From Chloroflexota bacterium (GTDB lineage Bacteria > Chloroflexota > Dehalococcoidia > Lucifugimonadales > Lucifugimonadaceae): a DNA stretch of 43,886 nucleotides. The notes under the pieces are model-generated. The model was not told the DNA's origin. It made no database searches and saw only the letters and a list, made by a program, of their open reading frames with translations. The translations under genes and the position numbers were made by a program. Of this stretch, positions 16,112 through 24,987 are shown in pieces (the stretch's first letter is position 1; each line of letters opens with the position of its first letter). The stretch is taken from assembly GCA_002721675.1 (NCBI GenBank), contig PBLC01000015.1, positions 1 through 43,886 of the forward strand, written 5' to 3'.

Positions 16112-17341
16112 ATGAATGCTGAAATAGTTGCAATTGGATCTGAACTTTTATTAGGCCAAATTGTTGATTCAAATTCTGCATGGATATCTCAAAGATTAGC
16201 AGAAAATGGAATAAATTTATTTTTTAAGACAATTGTTGGTGACAACCCTAAAAGAATGGAAATGATTTTAAAAAATGCTCTTGAAAGAGCAGACATAGTT
16301 ATAACCTCAGGAGGAATTGGTCCTACCAAAGATGATCTGACTAGAGATATAGTAGCAAAAGTAACTAATAGAAAACTTCTAAGTGACAAAGAATCACTTA
16401 ATGATATAGAAGAAAGATTTAGGAAAAGGGGATTTATTCCCACTAAAAATAATGACAGGCAAGCTATGTTTCCTGAAGATTCAATAATAATAAAAAACCC
16501 AAACGGAACTGCTCCTTCGTTTATTGTTGAAGAAAGAGGCAAGTCTATAATATGTTTACCTGGAGTGCCATTTGAAATGAAATGGCTTGTAGAAAACGAA
16601 ATAATTCCTTATTTAAGAGAAAAATACAAACTAAACGAGATTATTCATTATAAAGTTTTAAAAACAATTGATCTTGGTGAAAGTAACGTGGATCATTTAA
16701 TAGGAAATATTATTGAGAAATCAACAAATCCTACAGTAGGGGTTCTTGCTCATCCTGGACAAGTAGATGTGAGAATAGCTGCCAAAGCAAAAAATAGAAA
16801 AGAAGCAGATCTTTTAATAAATCCTGTTAAAAAAGAAATAAATGACCTATTGGGAGATGCAGTTTTTGGGGAAGACGAAGAAACTTTAGAAAAAAATATA
16901 GGAGGTCTACTATCATCAAATAACAATACGATTTCTACCATAGAAAATATTTCTGGAGGAGCAATTTCAGATTCTTTTCAAAATGCTGCTTCTAATCTAT
17001 ACAACCAAGGGATTACTATTGGAATAGGTAGTAATATAAAAAATTTATTCGATAGATATGATGTTGAATTTGATGAATCGGATCCAGTCAAAATTGCTCT
17101 CAGTCAAGCGTATCTGATAAAAAAAATATCATCTTCGGACTTAGGCTTGTCATATTTTGGAGTAATTTCTGATGATTTAAAAGTAGAAAATCTAGGGAAG
17201 GGAGAAAGTTATTTTGCGATTGTTAGTGATTCTGGATATGATACGAGGCATATAAGGTCAGCAGGAAATGGAACTCCTGATAAAAGAAGAGCTACAATGA
17301 ATGCACTAAGTTTAACTAGGAAATTTTTAACCAACAAATGA
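16112..17341 (+). CDS. cinA: CinA-family protein (MoCF-like domain plus degenerate C-terminal deamidase domain)
   Basis: Residues 1-170 are the MoCF/COG1058 domain: AIGSELLLGQIVDSNSAWIS, then ITSGGIGPTKDDLTRD, then FPEDS and CLPGVPFEM. In this family it can have ADP-ribose pyrophosphatase activity. A linker follows, then a C-terminal CinA/PncC domain from about residue 260. In active nicotinamide-mononucleotide deamidases this domain starts with an ESCTGG active-site motif; here it reads E278-N-I-S-G-G283, so catalytic residues appear replaced. The C-terminal GNGTPDKRRATMNAL segment keeps the family's R-x-R-x-x-x pattern. Length (409) is normal. The stop overlaps the next gene (ATGA). The N-terminal role is credible; deamidase activity is doubtful. 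Confidence 0.9.
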   Translation: MNAEIVAIGSELLLGQIVDSNSAWISQRLAENGINLFFKTIVGDNPKRMEMILKNALERADIVITSGGIGPTKDDLTRDIVAKVTNRKLLSDKESLNDIEERFRKRGFIPTKNNDRQAMFPEDSIIIKNPNGTAPSFIVEERGKSIICLPGVPFEMKWLVENEIIPYLREKYKLNEIIHYKVLKTIDLGESNVDHLIGNIIEKSTNPTVGVLAHPGQVDVRIAAKAKNRKEADLLINPVKKEINDLLGDAVFGEDEETLEKNIGGLLSSNNNTISTIENISGGAISDSFQNAASNLYNQGITIGIGSNIKNLFDRYDVEFDESDPVKIALSQAYLIKKISSSDLGLSYFGVISDDLKVENLGKGESYFAIVSDSGYDTRHIRSAGNGTPDKRRATMNALSLTRKFLTNK

Positions 17342-18393
17342 AAGCATTATCAGCTATACAGTTAAACCCTCAAGAAGATTTAATCATTGATGAGATAGAT
17401 ATAGCTGATCCAGAAGGAAAGCAAGTCCAGATAAAACTTATTTCAAGCGGAATTTGTCACTCCCAACTTCACCAAATGAGTGACAATTCTTTGCCCAGGC
17501 CCTTTTTACTAGGCCATGAAGCAACCGGAATTGTAATAAAAGTTGGGCCAGATTGCCAATACGTAAAAGAAGGTGACTATGTTATAGCCACATGGGTTCC
17601 AAGAACACCTATTAAAGGAAGGTATTTGCCAGATTTAAAAGGCGTAAGTTATATGGAAAAGGCACTTAACAACAGAATAACCTTTACATGGTCAGAAATT
17701 ATAATGTGTGATGATGAATACGTTGTAAAAATATCTAAAGAGCATGCTACACCCGAATCCTGCATCGTGGGTTGCTCTGTTTTAACAGGTGCTGGTGCTG
17801 TTAAAAATACTGCAAAAATAAATGAAGGTGACAGAGTTGCTATATTTGGAGTAGGAGGTGTTGGACTTTCCGCTGTAACAATGGCCTCAATCATGAATGC
17901 ATCAATGGTGATTGCGGTTGATTTAGACGAAAATAAATTAGAATTTTCTAAAAAATTTGGTGCCACACATGTTATAAATGCAAAAAAATCTAATCCGATT
18001 GAAGAGATCTTAGATATCTCTCAAGGGGGAGTTGATTATGCGTTTGATGCAATAGGAAAAGAAATAACTATGAAGCAGATTCTGATGGCTACTAAAAAAG
18101 GTGGTTCTGGATCAGAAAATAAAGGTGGAACATCTATTCTTATTGGAATACCAGAAAAAAATGATATTGAAATAGAGGCAAATGAATTTCTATTTTTTCA
18201 AAAGACTTACAAAGGTAGTCTTGGCGCAACATATCCTGAGGAAGATTTTCCTTATTTCTTAGATATGTACCACAAGGGTAAATTTCCAATCAACGAAATG
18301 ATAAGTGAAACATTTTCATTAAACCAAATAAATGAAGCGTGTGATAAATTACATAATGGACAAATAGCTGGCAGGTCCATAATTAAATATTAA
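17338..18393 (+). CDS. Zinc-dependent MDR alcohol dehydrogenase without the structural zinc lobe
   Basis: A 351-residue medium-chain NAD(P)-dependent dehydrogenase. The catalytic zinc ligands are present: Cys40 (SGICHSQLH), His60/Glu61 (GHEATG) and Cys146 (VGCSVLTGAG). The nucleotide site is GVGGVGLSAV, with an acidic residue in VIAVDLDENK that favours NAD. In place of the usual four-cysteine structural-zinc loop, residues about 86-120 read WVPRTPIKGRYLPDLKG and onward with no cysteine cluster. It is therefore a zinc-active alcohol/polyol-type enzyme whose lobe has been rebuilt. It overlaps cinA by 4 bases and is followed 17 bases later by folC. The substrate is unknown. Confidence 0.9.
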   Translation: MKALSAIQLNPQEDLIIDEIDIADPEGKQVQIKLISSGICHSQLHQMSDNSLPRPFLLGHEATGIVIKVGPDCQYVKEGDYVIATWVPRTPIKGRYLPDLKGVSYMEKALNNRITFTWSEIIMCDDEYVVKISKEHATPESCIVGCSVLTGAGAVKNTAKINEGDRVAIFGVGGVGLSAVTMASIMNASMVIAVDLDENKLEFSKKFGATHVINAKKSNPIEEILDISQGGVDYAFDAIGKEITMKQILMATKKGGSGSENKGGTSILIGIPEKNDIEIEANEFLFFQKTYKGSLGATYPEEDFPYFLDMYHKGKFPINEMISETFSLNQINEACDKLHNGQIAGRSIIKY

Positions 18394-18410
18394 TTTATAG
18401 CCATATTTAA

Positions 18411-19718
18411 ATGACTAGTTCAAATTATTTAAATTCTTTAACTGAATTAGAAAAAAGATTTAATTTTGAAAAAGAAGAGAAATCAAAATTCCCTTTTTTC
18501 AAATTAGATAGAACTAATAAATTAATGGAGTTGCTTGATAATCCCCAAAATGACAATTCTTTTACTATTCATATAGCTGGCACAAACGGAAAAGGCACAG
18601 TATCTTCAATTATTGATTCAATTATCTCAAAAAGTTATAAAACTGGACTATTAACTTCCCCTCATCTTAAAAATTATACGGAAAGAATTAAAATTAATGG
18701 TAATGAAATAAGTGAAAAAATATTTGCCTCAACCTATAAAGAAATTTCTAAAAAAATTTATACTTTTGAAAAAGAAGAGGGAGTACAATTTACTTTTTTT
18801 GAAATAATTACGGCGATGGCATTTACTATTTTTAAAAAAGAAGGAGTAGATGTAAAAATTTTAGAAACAGGATTGGGTGGCAGTTTTGATTCAACTAATG
18901 TAGTAAATTCAGATATAAGTATAATTACGCCAATTAGTGAAGACCATAAAAAAATATTGGGCGGAACTATCAAATCAATTGCTCAAAATAAAGCTGGAAT
19001 CATAAAAAGAAATTCAAGAGTAATTATTGCAAAGCAAAATAAGATACCTAGAAAGATATTAACTGAGACTGCCAATTTAAAAAACTCGAATTTAATGGAA
19101 GTAAAATATCAAGTATGCGGTATTCCAAAAATAGTTAGAAACAGAATGGAAGTAAAATTGCTGGTTGATGAAGTTCAATATGATATAAATTATAAATCGA
19201 TAGGACTTTACCATTTTGAGAATATTGCTACCGCAATTAAAACTGTAAAAGAATTTGATCAAAATATTTCAACAAATACTATTACAGAAGGCATAAATAG
19301 GAATTATTGGCCATGTAGAGGTGATTTTTATTATCAAGATAATAAAGAAATTCTGATTGATGGAGCGCATAATAAAGCAGGATTTAAGAATTTAAAAAAA
19401 ACTTTGAGTACCTTTTTTAAAAATAAAAATTATATCTTTATATATGGAACTAATAATAACCACGACATAAATATTTTCTTAGAATTCATCAGAAAAAAAA
19501 CTTCTAAAATAATAATAACTAAATCAAGTCACCCAAAATCTCTTCCTAAAAAAGAAATTGAGAAAAAGTTAATTGCACTTGGGATAAAATTTATAAAGTC
19601 GACTAGCACGGAAAATGCACTTAAAATAGCAATGAATAATTATAAAAAAGGTGATTTAATCATAGTAGCAGGATCATTATTTGTATCTTCAGAAATAAGT
19701 AACATACTAAATGGATAA
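18411..19718 (+). CDS. folC: Folylpolyglutamate synthase/dihydrofolate synthase
   Basis: FolC adds glutamate to dihydropteroate and extends folate glutamate tails. The 435-residue Mur-ligase-fold protein has the P-loop HIAGTNGKGTVSSI (about residues 52-65), the folate loop LLTSPHLKNYTERIKING, the ETGLGGSFDSTNVV metal/ATP segment, and the C-terminal DGAHNKAG motif. The DGAHN aspartate and histidine are typical. It is very lysine-rich, in line with the base composition. Its last 8 bases overlap fabF. Folate and fatty-acid genes sitting together probably reflects packing rather than a pathway. Confidence 0.94.
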   Translation: MTSSNYLNSLTELEKRFNFEKEEKSKFPFFKLDRTNKLMELLDNPQNDNSFTIHIAGTNGKGTVSSIIDSIISKSYKTGLLTSPHLKNYTERIKINGNEISEKIFASTYKEISKKIYTFEKEEGVQFTFFEIITAMAFTIFKKEGVDVKILETGLGGSFDSTNVVNSDISIITPISEDHKKILGGTIKSIAQNKAGIIKRNSRVIIAKQNKIPRKILTETANLKNSNLMEVKYQVCGIPKIVRNRMEVKLLVDEVQYDINYKSIGLYHFENIATAIKTVKEFDQNISTNTITEGINRNYWPCRGDFYYQDNKEILIDGAHNKAGFKNLKKTLSTFFKNKNYIFIYGTNNNHDINIFLEFIRKKTSKIIITKSSHPKSLPKKEIEKKLIALGIKFIKSTSTENALKIAMNNYKKGDLIIVAGSLFVSSEISNILNG

Positions 19719-20964
19719 AAACATAGAAAATAAAGTTGTTGTAACAGGCATGGGGATAATCTCTTGCGCAGGGAATACTGTTAATAAATTTTGGGATTCG
19801 TTAATTCAAGGAAAGTCAGGAATAGACTATCTAAAGCAAGTAGACACAGAGGGATATACGTGCAAAATTGGAGGTGAAATTGATAATTTTGATCCGTCAG
19901 ATTATATAGAAAAGAAAGAAATTAAAAGATTGGCTAGATATTCTCAATTTGCTATTGCAGCTACATTCGAAGCTATGGCGAATTCGGAAATAGATCTTGG
20001 CAAAGAGGAAAGTGGAGAAGTAGGGGTTTTGTTGGGTAGTGGTTCAGGAGGATTGCCAGAAACAGAAAAAGAAAATCTTCAAATGTTTGAAAACAACAGA
20101 AATACCGTAAGTCCATTGTATGTACCTAAAATGTTACCTAATATGGCAAGTTCAAATATCAGCAGATTACTTAATTTAACTGGTTATTCAAATACAGTTG
20201 CTACCGCTTGTGCAGCTGGAACCCAAGCAATCGGAGAAGCTGCTGAAGTTATAAAACGAGGGGATGCAGATGTGATGATAGCAGGTGGATCTGAAGCACC
20301 TTTTTGCGAAACTAGTTTGGGCGGTTTTTGTAATATGCATGCCTTAACCAGCCAGAATGATAATCCAGAAACGGCCAGCAAGCCTTTCGATAAAAATAGG
20401 GATGGATTTGTTCCATCTGAAGGAAGTGCAATAATTATTTTAGAATCTCTAAAGCATGCAATTGAAAGAGGAAAAGAGCCTCTAGCAGAAATTACATCAT
20501 ACGCATGCACATCTGATGCATTCCACCTAGTGCAACCCGAGCCTGAAGGAAAAGGGGCTACCAAAGCGATGGAAAAGGTATTAAAAAAATCAAATTTAGA
20601 CTCGTCCTCAATTGATTATATTAATTCTCATGGAACATCTACCCCTGCAGGAGACAAAGCAGAAACATTAGCTATAAAAAAAGTATTTGGAGACTATTCA
20701 AAGAAAATAAAAATAAATTCTACGAAGTCAATTATTGGGCACGCTTCTGGTGCTGCAGGCGCTATGGAAGCTATCGCTTGTGTTAAATCTATTGAAAATC
20801 AAATTGTGCACCCAACTATAAACCTGATAGATAAAGATGAAGATTGCGATTTAGACTATACTCCTCAAAAATCAAAAAAAATTAAAATTGAGCACACCTT
20901 ATCAAATAGTTTTGGTTTCGGTGGGCAAAATTCATGCATAATTATTTCTAAATTTGAAAAATAG
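19711..20964 (+). CDS. fabF: 3-oxoacyl-[ACP] synthase II (FabF-type)
   Basis: This condensing enzyme elongates acyl-ACP with malonyl-ACP. The 417-residue protein has the full catalytic set: Cys167 in ATACAAGTQ, His307 in NSHGTSTPAGD, Lys339 and His344 in STKSIIGHASGAAGA. The C-terminal NSFGFGGQN loop is present. The Cys motif reads CAAGTQ rather than the more usual CATGTH, a small change within the family's range. Length is normal. It starts inside folC (8-base overlap). No acpP or other fab gene is adjacent, so a polyketide-type role is possible but less likely. Confidence 0.93.
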   Translation: MDKNIENKVVVTGMGIISCAGNTVNKFWDSLIQGKSGIDYLKQVDTEGYTCKIGGEIDNFDPSDYIEKKEIKRLARYSQFAIAATFEAMANSEIDLGKEESGEVGVLLGSGSGGLPETEKENLQMFENNRNTVSPLYVPKMLPNMASSNISRLLNLTGYSNTVATACAAGTQAIGEAAEVIKRGDADVMIAGGSEAPFCETSLGGFCNMHALTSQNDNPETASKPFDKNRDGFVPSEGSAIIILESLKHAIERGKEPLAEITSYACTSDAFHLVQPEPEGKGATKAMEKVLKKSNLDSSSIDYINSHGTSTPAGDKAETLAIKKVFGDYSKKIKINSTKSIIGHASGAAGAMEAIACVKSIENQIVHPTINLIDKDEDCDLDYTPQKSKKIKIEHTLSNSFGFGGQNSCIIISKFEK

Positions 20965-20978
20965 ATAGACTATTTTTC
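20956..20978 (+). terminator. Hairpin spanning the fabF stop codon
   Basis: GAAAAATAG (20956-20964) and CTATTTTTC (20970-20978) are a perfect 9-base inverted repeat around a 5-base loop; the left arm contains the fabF TAG. The right arm holds five T residues, but no further T-run follows. It could act as a weak terminator between fabF and dnaE. The dnaE -35/-10 region begins inside it. Confidence 0.35.
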
Positions 20979-20994
20979 GGCCAAACTATATATT
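20966..20994 (+). promoter_or_regulatory. Promoter of dnaE
   Basis: TAGACT (20966-20971) and TATATT (20989-20994) are spaced by 17 bases. Transcription would start around 21001-21003, leaving a leader of about 10 bases or less before the ATG at 21011, with no Shine-Dalgarno. Confidence 0.45.
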
Positions 20995-21010
20995 AAATTA
21001 AGTTATCATT

Positions 21011-24000
21011 ATGGTTGAAAAATCTTTCGTTCATTTACATAATCATTCTGAATTTAGCTTTATTGATGGGAGCAGTTCCTTGAAATCTATGGCTAAATTA
21101 GCAAAGAAATATGGAATGCCTGCAATTGCTTTGACTGATCATGGGAATTTATATGGGGCTATAGATTTTTACAATGAATGCAAGAAAGAAAACATTAAAC
21201 CTATTATAGGATGCGAATTCTATGTGGCACCCGAAGCACGGCAAGATAAAGATCCAAGTCATGCTTATGATCACCTAACAGTAATAGCTAAAAATAATAC
21301 TGGATACAAGAATTTGATAAAACTAGTCTCAATATCTAATTTGGAGGGATTTTACTATAGGCCAAGAATTGATAAAGAAATTTTAAAAAAATATAAAGAA
21401 GGTTTAATTGTTCTTTCAGGTTGCCCATCAGCAGAATTATCAAAAAAAATAATTGCAGGTGATGACCAAAAAATACATGAAACTCTTAGTTGGTTTAAAG
21501 AAACATTTAAAGAAGATTATTATTTAGAAATTATGAGGCATGAACTAGTGCCAGATCAAGAAAAAATCAATCAATGGATAATAAATAATTATAAAAAATT
21601 AGGAATAAAAATTGTAGCAACTAATGATAATCACTATGAAACAATTAAGGATTATGACAAAGAAATATTGCTGAAAAATGTGAGATCAAACAGCCCTAAC
21701 GGAAGAAAAGATATACTTGAAGATAATAGTTACTACATAATGCCTACTGAAGAAGTAAGAGATAAATTTAGTGACATTATTGAGGCATGTGATAATACAT
21801 TAGAAATTGCTGAAAAATGTGAGTTAAAAATTGATTTTACTCAAACAATGATCCCTAAATTCGCAACGCCTGATAAAAAGGATGCCTTTACCTATTTGAA
21901 AGAATTATGCCACAAAGGATTAAAGATAAATTTTCCTGATGCACCCAATGAGATAAATGAAAGATTAGAATACGAATTGTCTGTTATAAAAGAGACTGAT
22001 TTTGCAGATTACTTTTTAGTTGTTTGGGATATTTTTCAGTTTGTAAACAATAAAAAAATACTAACTACTCTAAGAGGAAGTGCAACTGCAAGTTTGGTAT
22101 TGTTTTGCTTAGGAATAACTAAAATTGATCCTGTAAAAAATAAATTAGTGTTTGAAAGATTCCTAAATATTGAGAGAAAAGAAATGCCAGATATTGATAT
22201 AGATTTCCAAGATGACCGGAGAAAAGAGGTTTTAGAATACTGTACAGAAAAATATGGCTCAGACCATATAGCGCAAATCATTGCTTTCAGTAAAATCAAG
22301 GCAAAAGGTTCAATAAGAGACGCAGGAAGAGTTATGGAGCTTCCACTGTCATTTGTAGATAAGGTCGCAAAACTTATTCCAAATAGAGATCCTAGTAACC
22401 CTACTTCAGATATGACGCTAGAAAAAGCGTTAAATATGAGCCCAGAACTTAGGCAAGAATATGATACAAACGAAGATATAAGAAATCTTTTTGAAAATGC
22501 AAAAAAAATTGAAGGTTCAGTAAGAAATATTCAAACACATGCTGCTGGAGTTATTATATCTAAAGACCCTCTAGACAATGTTGTTCCAATTCAAAGGCCA
22601 CCAGCAATTGAAGGCAGCGATTCAACTCCATTGACACAATATGAGATGTTTGCCTTGGCTGATTTAGGTCTTCTAAAAATGGATTTCCTTGGATTGTCTA
22701 ATCTTACGATAATTGATCAAACCGTTCGAATGATTGAAAAGAAAACAGGAGAAATAATAGACCTAAATTCTGTGCCAAAAGATGACATAAAAACATTTGA
22801 CTTGCTTAGCGATGCAAAGACTTCTGGAGTTTTTCAATTAGAAAGTTCTGGCATGAAAAGATACATAAAACAATTAAAGCCTACTTCAATAAATGATATT
22901 TCTGCAATGATTGCATTATATAGGCCAGGACCAATGGAGCACATATCTACTTTCATTGATTCTAAACACGGAAAAATCCCTATAAAGTATCCCCACGAAT
23001 CATTAGAATCTATACTAAAAGAGACTTACGGAATAATAGTTTATCAAGACCAGGTTTTATTAATTGCTCAATCTATTGCTGGATATTCCCTAGGAGATGC
23101 AGATTCGTTTAGAAAGGCAATGGGCAAAAAAATACCACAGGTTATGTCAGAAGAAAAAGGAAAATTTATTCAAGGAACTTTAGATAATGGATTTAGTAAA
23201 GAATTGGGGGAGAAAGTATTTGAACTGATTGAACCTTTTGCTGGATATGCATTTAACAAAGCTCACAGTGTTAGTTATGCCATGATTGGGTATTGGACTG
23301 CATATTTTAAGGCCAATTACCCCGAAATTTTCATGTCTGTTCTAATGAAAAATTCTTCAGATGACAAAGAAAAAATTTCAACTCTAATTGCAGAATGTAA
23401 CTCTATGAATATAGCGGTTTCTGGTCCTAATATAAATAATAGTGAAGTCGATTTTGAACCATATATATATAGAGATTTTGATATTAAAAGAGATGAGGCA
23501 ATAACTGATATTGAAACTTATACAAACTTTGAGGGCAACAAATCAATTAGTTATGGTCTGGGTACTGTAAAAAATATTAGTTCAAATGCAATAATTCCTC
23601 TTGTAGAAGAAAGAAAAAATAATGGAAAATTTAAAAGCATTGAAGATTTTATATCTAGAATGTCAAAAAATCCTATTTCCAAAGGCTCTCTTGAGCCTTT
23701 AATAAAAGTTGGAGCTTTCGATGAAATTGAAAAGAGAGAGATCTTGTTGCCTTCTGTAGAAAAAATAGCCGCAGAGATGTCTAGAAGAAATGAATTAGAA
23801 AATAGTGGCCAAGCAAATATGTTTGATTTGTTTGGTGATGAAGTAAAAGTGCCTTTAAATTTAAATTTAATAGAAGCGGAAGTAGATTATAAAGAAAGAA
23901 TGTTTTGGGAAAGAGACTTATTAGGAACAGTTCTAAGCGAGAATCCAATTAATAAAAAAATAGAAACTTATTCAAACTCCCACATTGTATTGGCAGGACA

Positions 24001-24670
24001 ATTAAACTCAGAACGAGCAAATGCTCAAGTAAAAGTTATTGGTCAAGTTATATCTACTACAAAAAGAACAACTAGAGCAAAAGAAATGTTCCTGATATGT
24101 CAGTTAGGACTTCTAGACAACGCAATAGAACTTGTAATCTGGCCAGATAAAATGGAGGGTTCACAAGATCTATGGGAAAACGGAACATATCTTGAGTTAA
24201 GTGTAAAAACAAATTTAAGAAATGGTTCTACAAATCTAATTTTTGAAGATGGGAAAAAGTTAGAGTTTGAAAATAATGAATTAGAAAAATTTGTTTCAAA
24301 AGAAACTATTGACTTGAATAAGGATAAGGAATTGTTCTATAAAGAAGAAGAACTAAAAGAGGATCCTTTTGTAGAAAAGGAGATAATTGAGTCAATGCCC
24401 AACGAGGTTATTGAACACTCAATTTCAGGTAATTTACACCTTGAATTTATTGGCTCAAAAAACCTTATTGAAGATAAATATAAATTTGAAGATATCATGA
24501 AATTACTCTTAGAGAATAGATCTGAAGAACAAAAAGAAAATGTGTTAATAAAAATAATTTATGACGAAAAATCTATAGTTCTAGAACTGCCCATATCTGT
24601 TAGCGTTACTGAAGAATTGAATTCGAAACTTGATTCTATAATCGGTCAGAATAACGTTATTATTACGTAA
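21011..24670 (+). CDS. dnaE: DNA polymerase III alpha subunit DnaE
   Basis: The replicative polymerase, 1219 residues. It has the N-terminal PHP domain with VHLHNHSEFS and LTDHGNLYGA metal motifs, apparently intact. The polymerase active-site aspartates lie in PDIDIDFQDDRR (Asp394/Asp396, matching E. coli Asp401/Asp403), and a later KMDFLGLSNLTII carries the third. Finger motifs YRPGPMEH, YQDQVLLIAQ, SFRKAMGKK and FNKAHSVSYA are present, then an HhH region and an OB-fold domain (VKVIGQVISTTKRTTRAKEM) near residue 1010. The last roughly 130 residues are acidic, with a domain resembling the C-terminal part of other long DnaE proteins. It is preceded by its own promoter and is monocistronic. Confidence 0.97.
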   Translation: MVEKSFVHLHNHSEFSFIDGSSSLKSMAKLAKKYGMPAIALTDHGNLYGAIDFYNECKKENIKPIIGCEFYVAPEARQDKDPSHAYDHLTVIAKNNTGYKNLIKLVSISNLEGFYYRPRIDKEILKKYKEGLIVLSGCPSAELSKKIIAGDDQKIHETLSWFKETFKEDYYLEIMRHELVPDQEKINQWIINNYKKLGIKIVATNDNHYETIKDYDKEILLKNVRSNSPNGRKDILEDNSYYIMPTEEVRDKFSDIIEACDNTLEIAEKCELKIDFTQTMIPKFATPDKKDAFTYLKELCHKGLKINFPDAPNEINERLEYELSVIKETDFADYFLVVWDIFQFVNNKKILTTLRGSATASLVLFCLGITKIDPVKNKLVFERFLNIERKEMPDIDIDFQDDRRKEVLEYCTEKYGSDHIAQIIAFSKIKAKGSIRDAGRVMELPLSFVDKVAKLIPNRDPSNPTSDMTLEKALNMSPELRQEYDTNEDIRNLFENAKKIEGSVRNIQTHAAGVIISKDPLDNVVPIQRPPAIEGSDSTPLTQYEMFALADLGLLKMDFLGLSNLTIIDQTVRMIEKKTGEIIDLNSVPKDDIKTFDLLSDAKTSGVFQLESSGMKRYIKQLKPTSINDISAMIALYRPGPMEHISTFIDSKHGKIPIKYPHESLESILKETYGIIVYQDQVLLIAQSIAGYSLGDADSFRKAMGKKIPQVMSEEKGKFIQGTLDNGFSKELGEKVFELIEPFAGYAFNKAHSVSYAMIGYWTAYFKANYPEIFMSVLMKNSSDDKEKISTLIAECNSMNIAVSGPNINNSEVDFEPYIYRDFDIKRDEAITDIETYTNFEGNKSISYGLGTVKNISSNAIIPLVEERKNNGKFKSIEDFISRMSKNPISKGSLEPLIKVGAFDEIEKREILLPSVEKIAAEMSRRNELENSGQANMFDLFGDEVKVPLNLNLIEAEVDYKERMFWERDLLGTVLSENPINKKIETYSNSHIVLAGQLNSERANAQVKVIGQVISTTKRTTRAKEMFLICQLGLLDNAIELVIWPDKMEGSQDLWENGTYLELSVKTNLRNGSTNLIFEDGKKLEFENNELEKFVSKETIDLNKDKELFYKEEELKEDPFVEKEIIESMPNEVIEHSISGNLHLEFIGSKNLIEDKYKFEDIMKLLLENRSEEQKENVLIKIIYDEKSIVLELPISVSVTEELNSKLDSIIGQNNVIIT

Positions 24671-24675
24671 TATAA

Positions 24676-24704
24676 TTCAACTGAGTTACTTTCTGTAATA
24701 TACT
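24676..24704 (+). promoter_or_regulatory. Promoter of the glutaredoxin-glycosyltransferase pair
   Basis: TTCAAC (24676-24681) and TATACT (24699-24704) are 17 bases apart. The -10 ends 7 bases before the ATG at 24712, and no Shine-Dalgarno is present, so a leaderless mRNA is likely. Confidence 0.55.
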
Positions 24705-24711
24705 CTATCTC

Positions 24712-24987
24712 ATGAATAGTTTAGTTTACCCAAAAATATTGATGTATTCTCGAAACTTTTGCTCAGATTGTGTAAGAAGTAAAGCTTTTTTGGATGATAA
24801 TAAGATTCCTTATAAAGAAATTAATATACTTGAAGATAAAAAAGCCCAGGAAAAAGTAATCAAAATAAATAATGGTAGGGCTACAGTTCCAACAATTATA
24901 ATTAATAATTCTAAAGAAGAAATAGTTTTGAGTGAGCCATCTGATTCCGAATTGGCAAAAGCAATTAGCAAACTTTCCTCAAAATAA
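24712..24987 (+). CDS. Glutaredoxin/thioredoxin-like small redox protein
   Basis: A 91-residue thioredoxin-fold protein with a redox-active Cys17-Ser-Asp-Cys20 (NFCSDC) and the cis-proline motif ATVPTIII. The CSDC active site differs from the CPYC of classic glutaredoxins and is closer to the CxxC of Mrx1/NrdH-like proteins of Actinobacteria and Chloroflexota. Those take electrons from thioredoxin reductase or low-molecular-weight thiols. It is cytoplasmic, with no signal. The TAA overlaps the next ATG by one base, so it is cotranscribed with a glycosyltransferase; a functional link is not evident. Confidence 0.85.
   Translation: MNSLVYPKILMYSRNFCSDCVRSKAFLDDNKIPYKEINILEDKKAQEKVIKINNGRATVPTIIINNSKEEIVLSEPSDSELAKAISKLSSK

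Noticed and set aside
24650..24661. Perfect palindrome AATAACGTTATT at the end of dnaE
   Set aside because: Lies inside conserved-frame coding sequence, is AT-rich and has no second copy or T-tract; likely chance.
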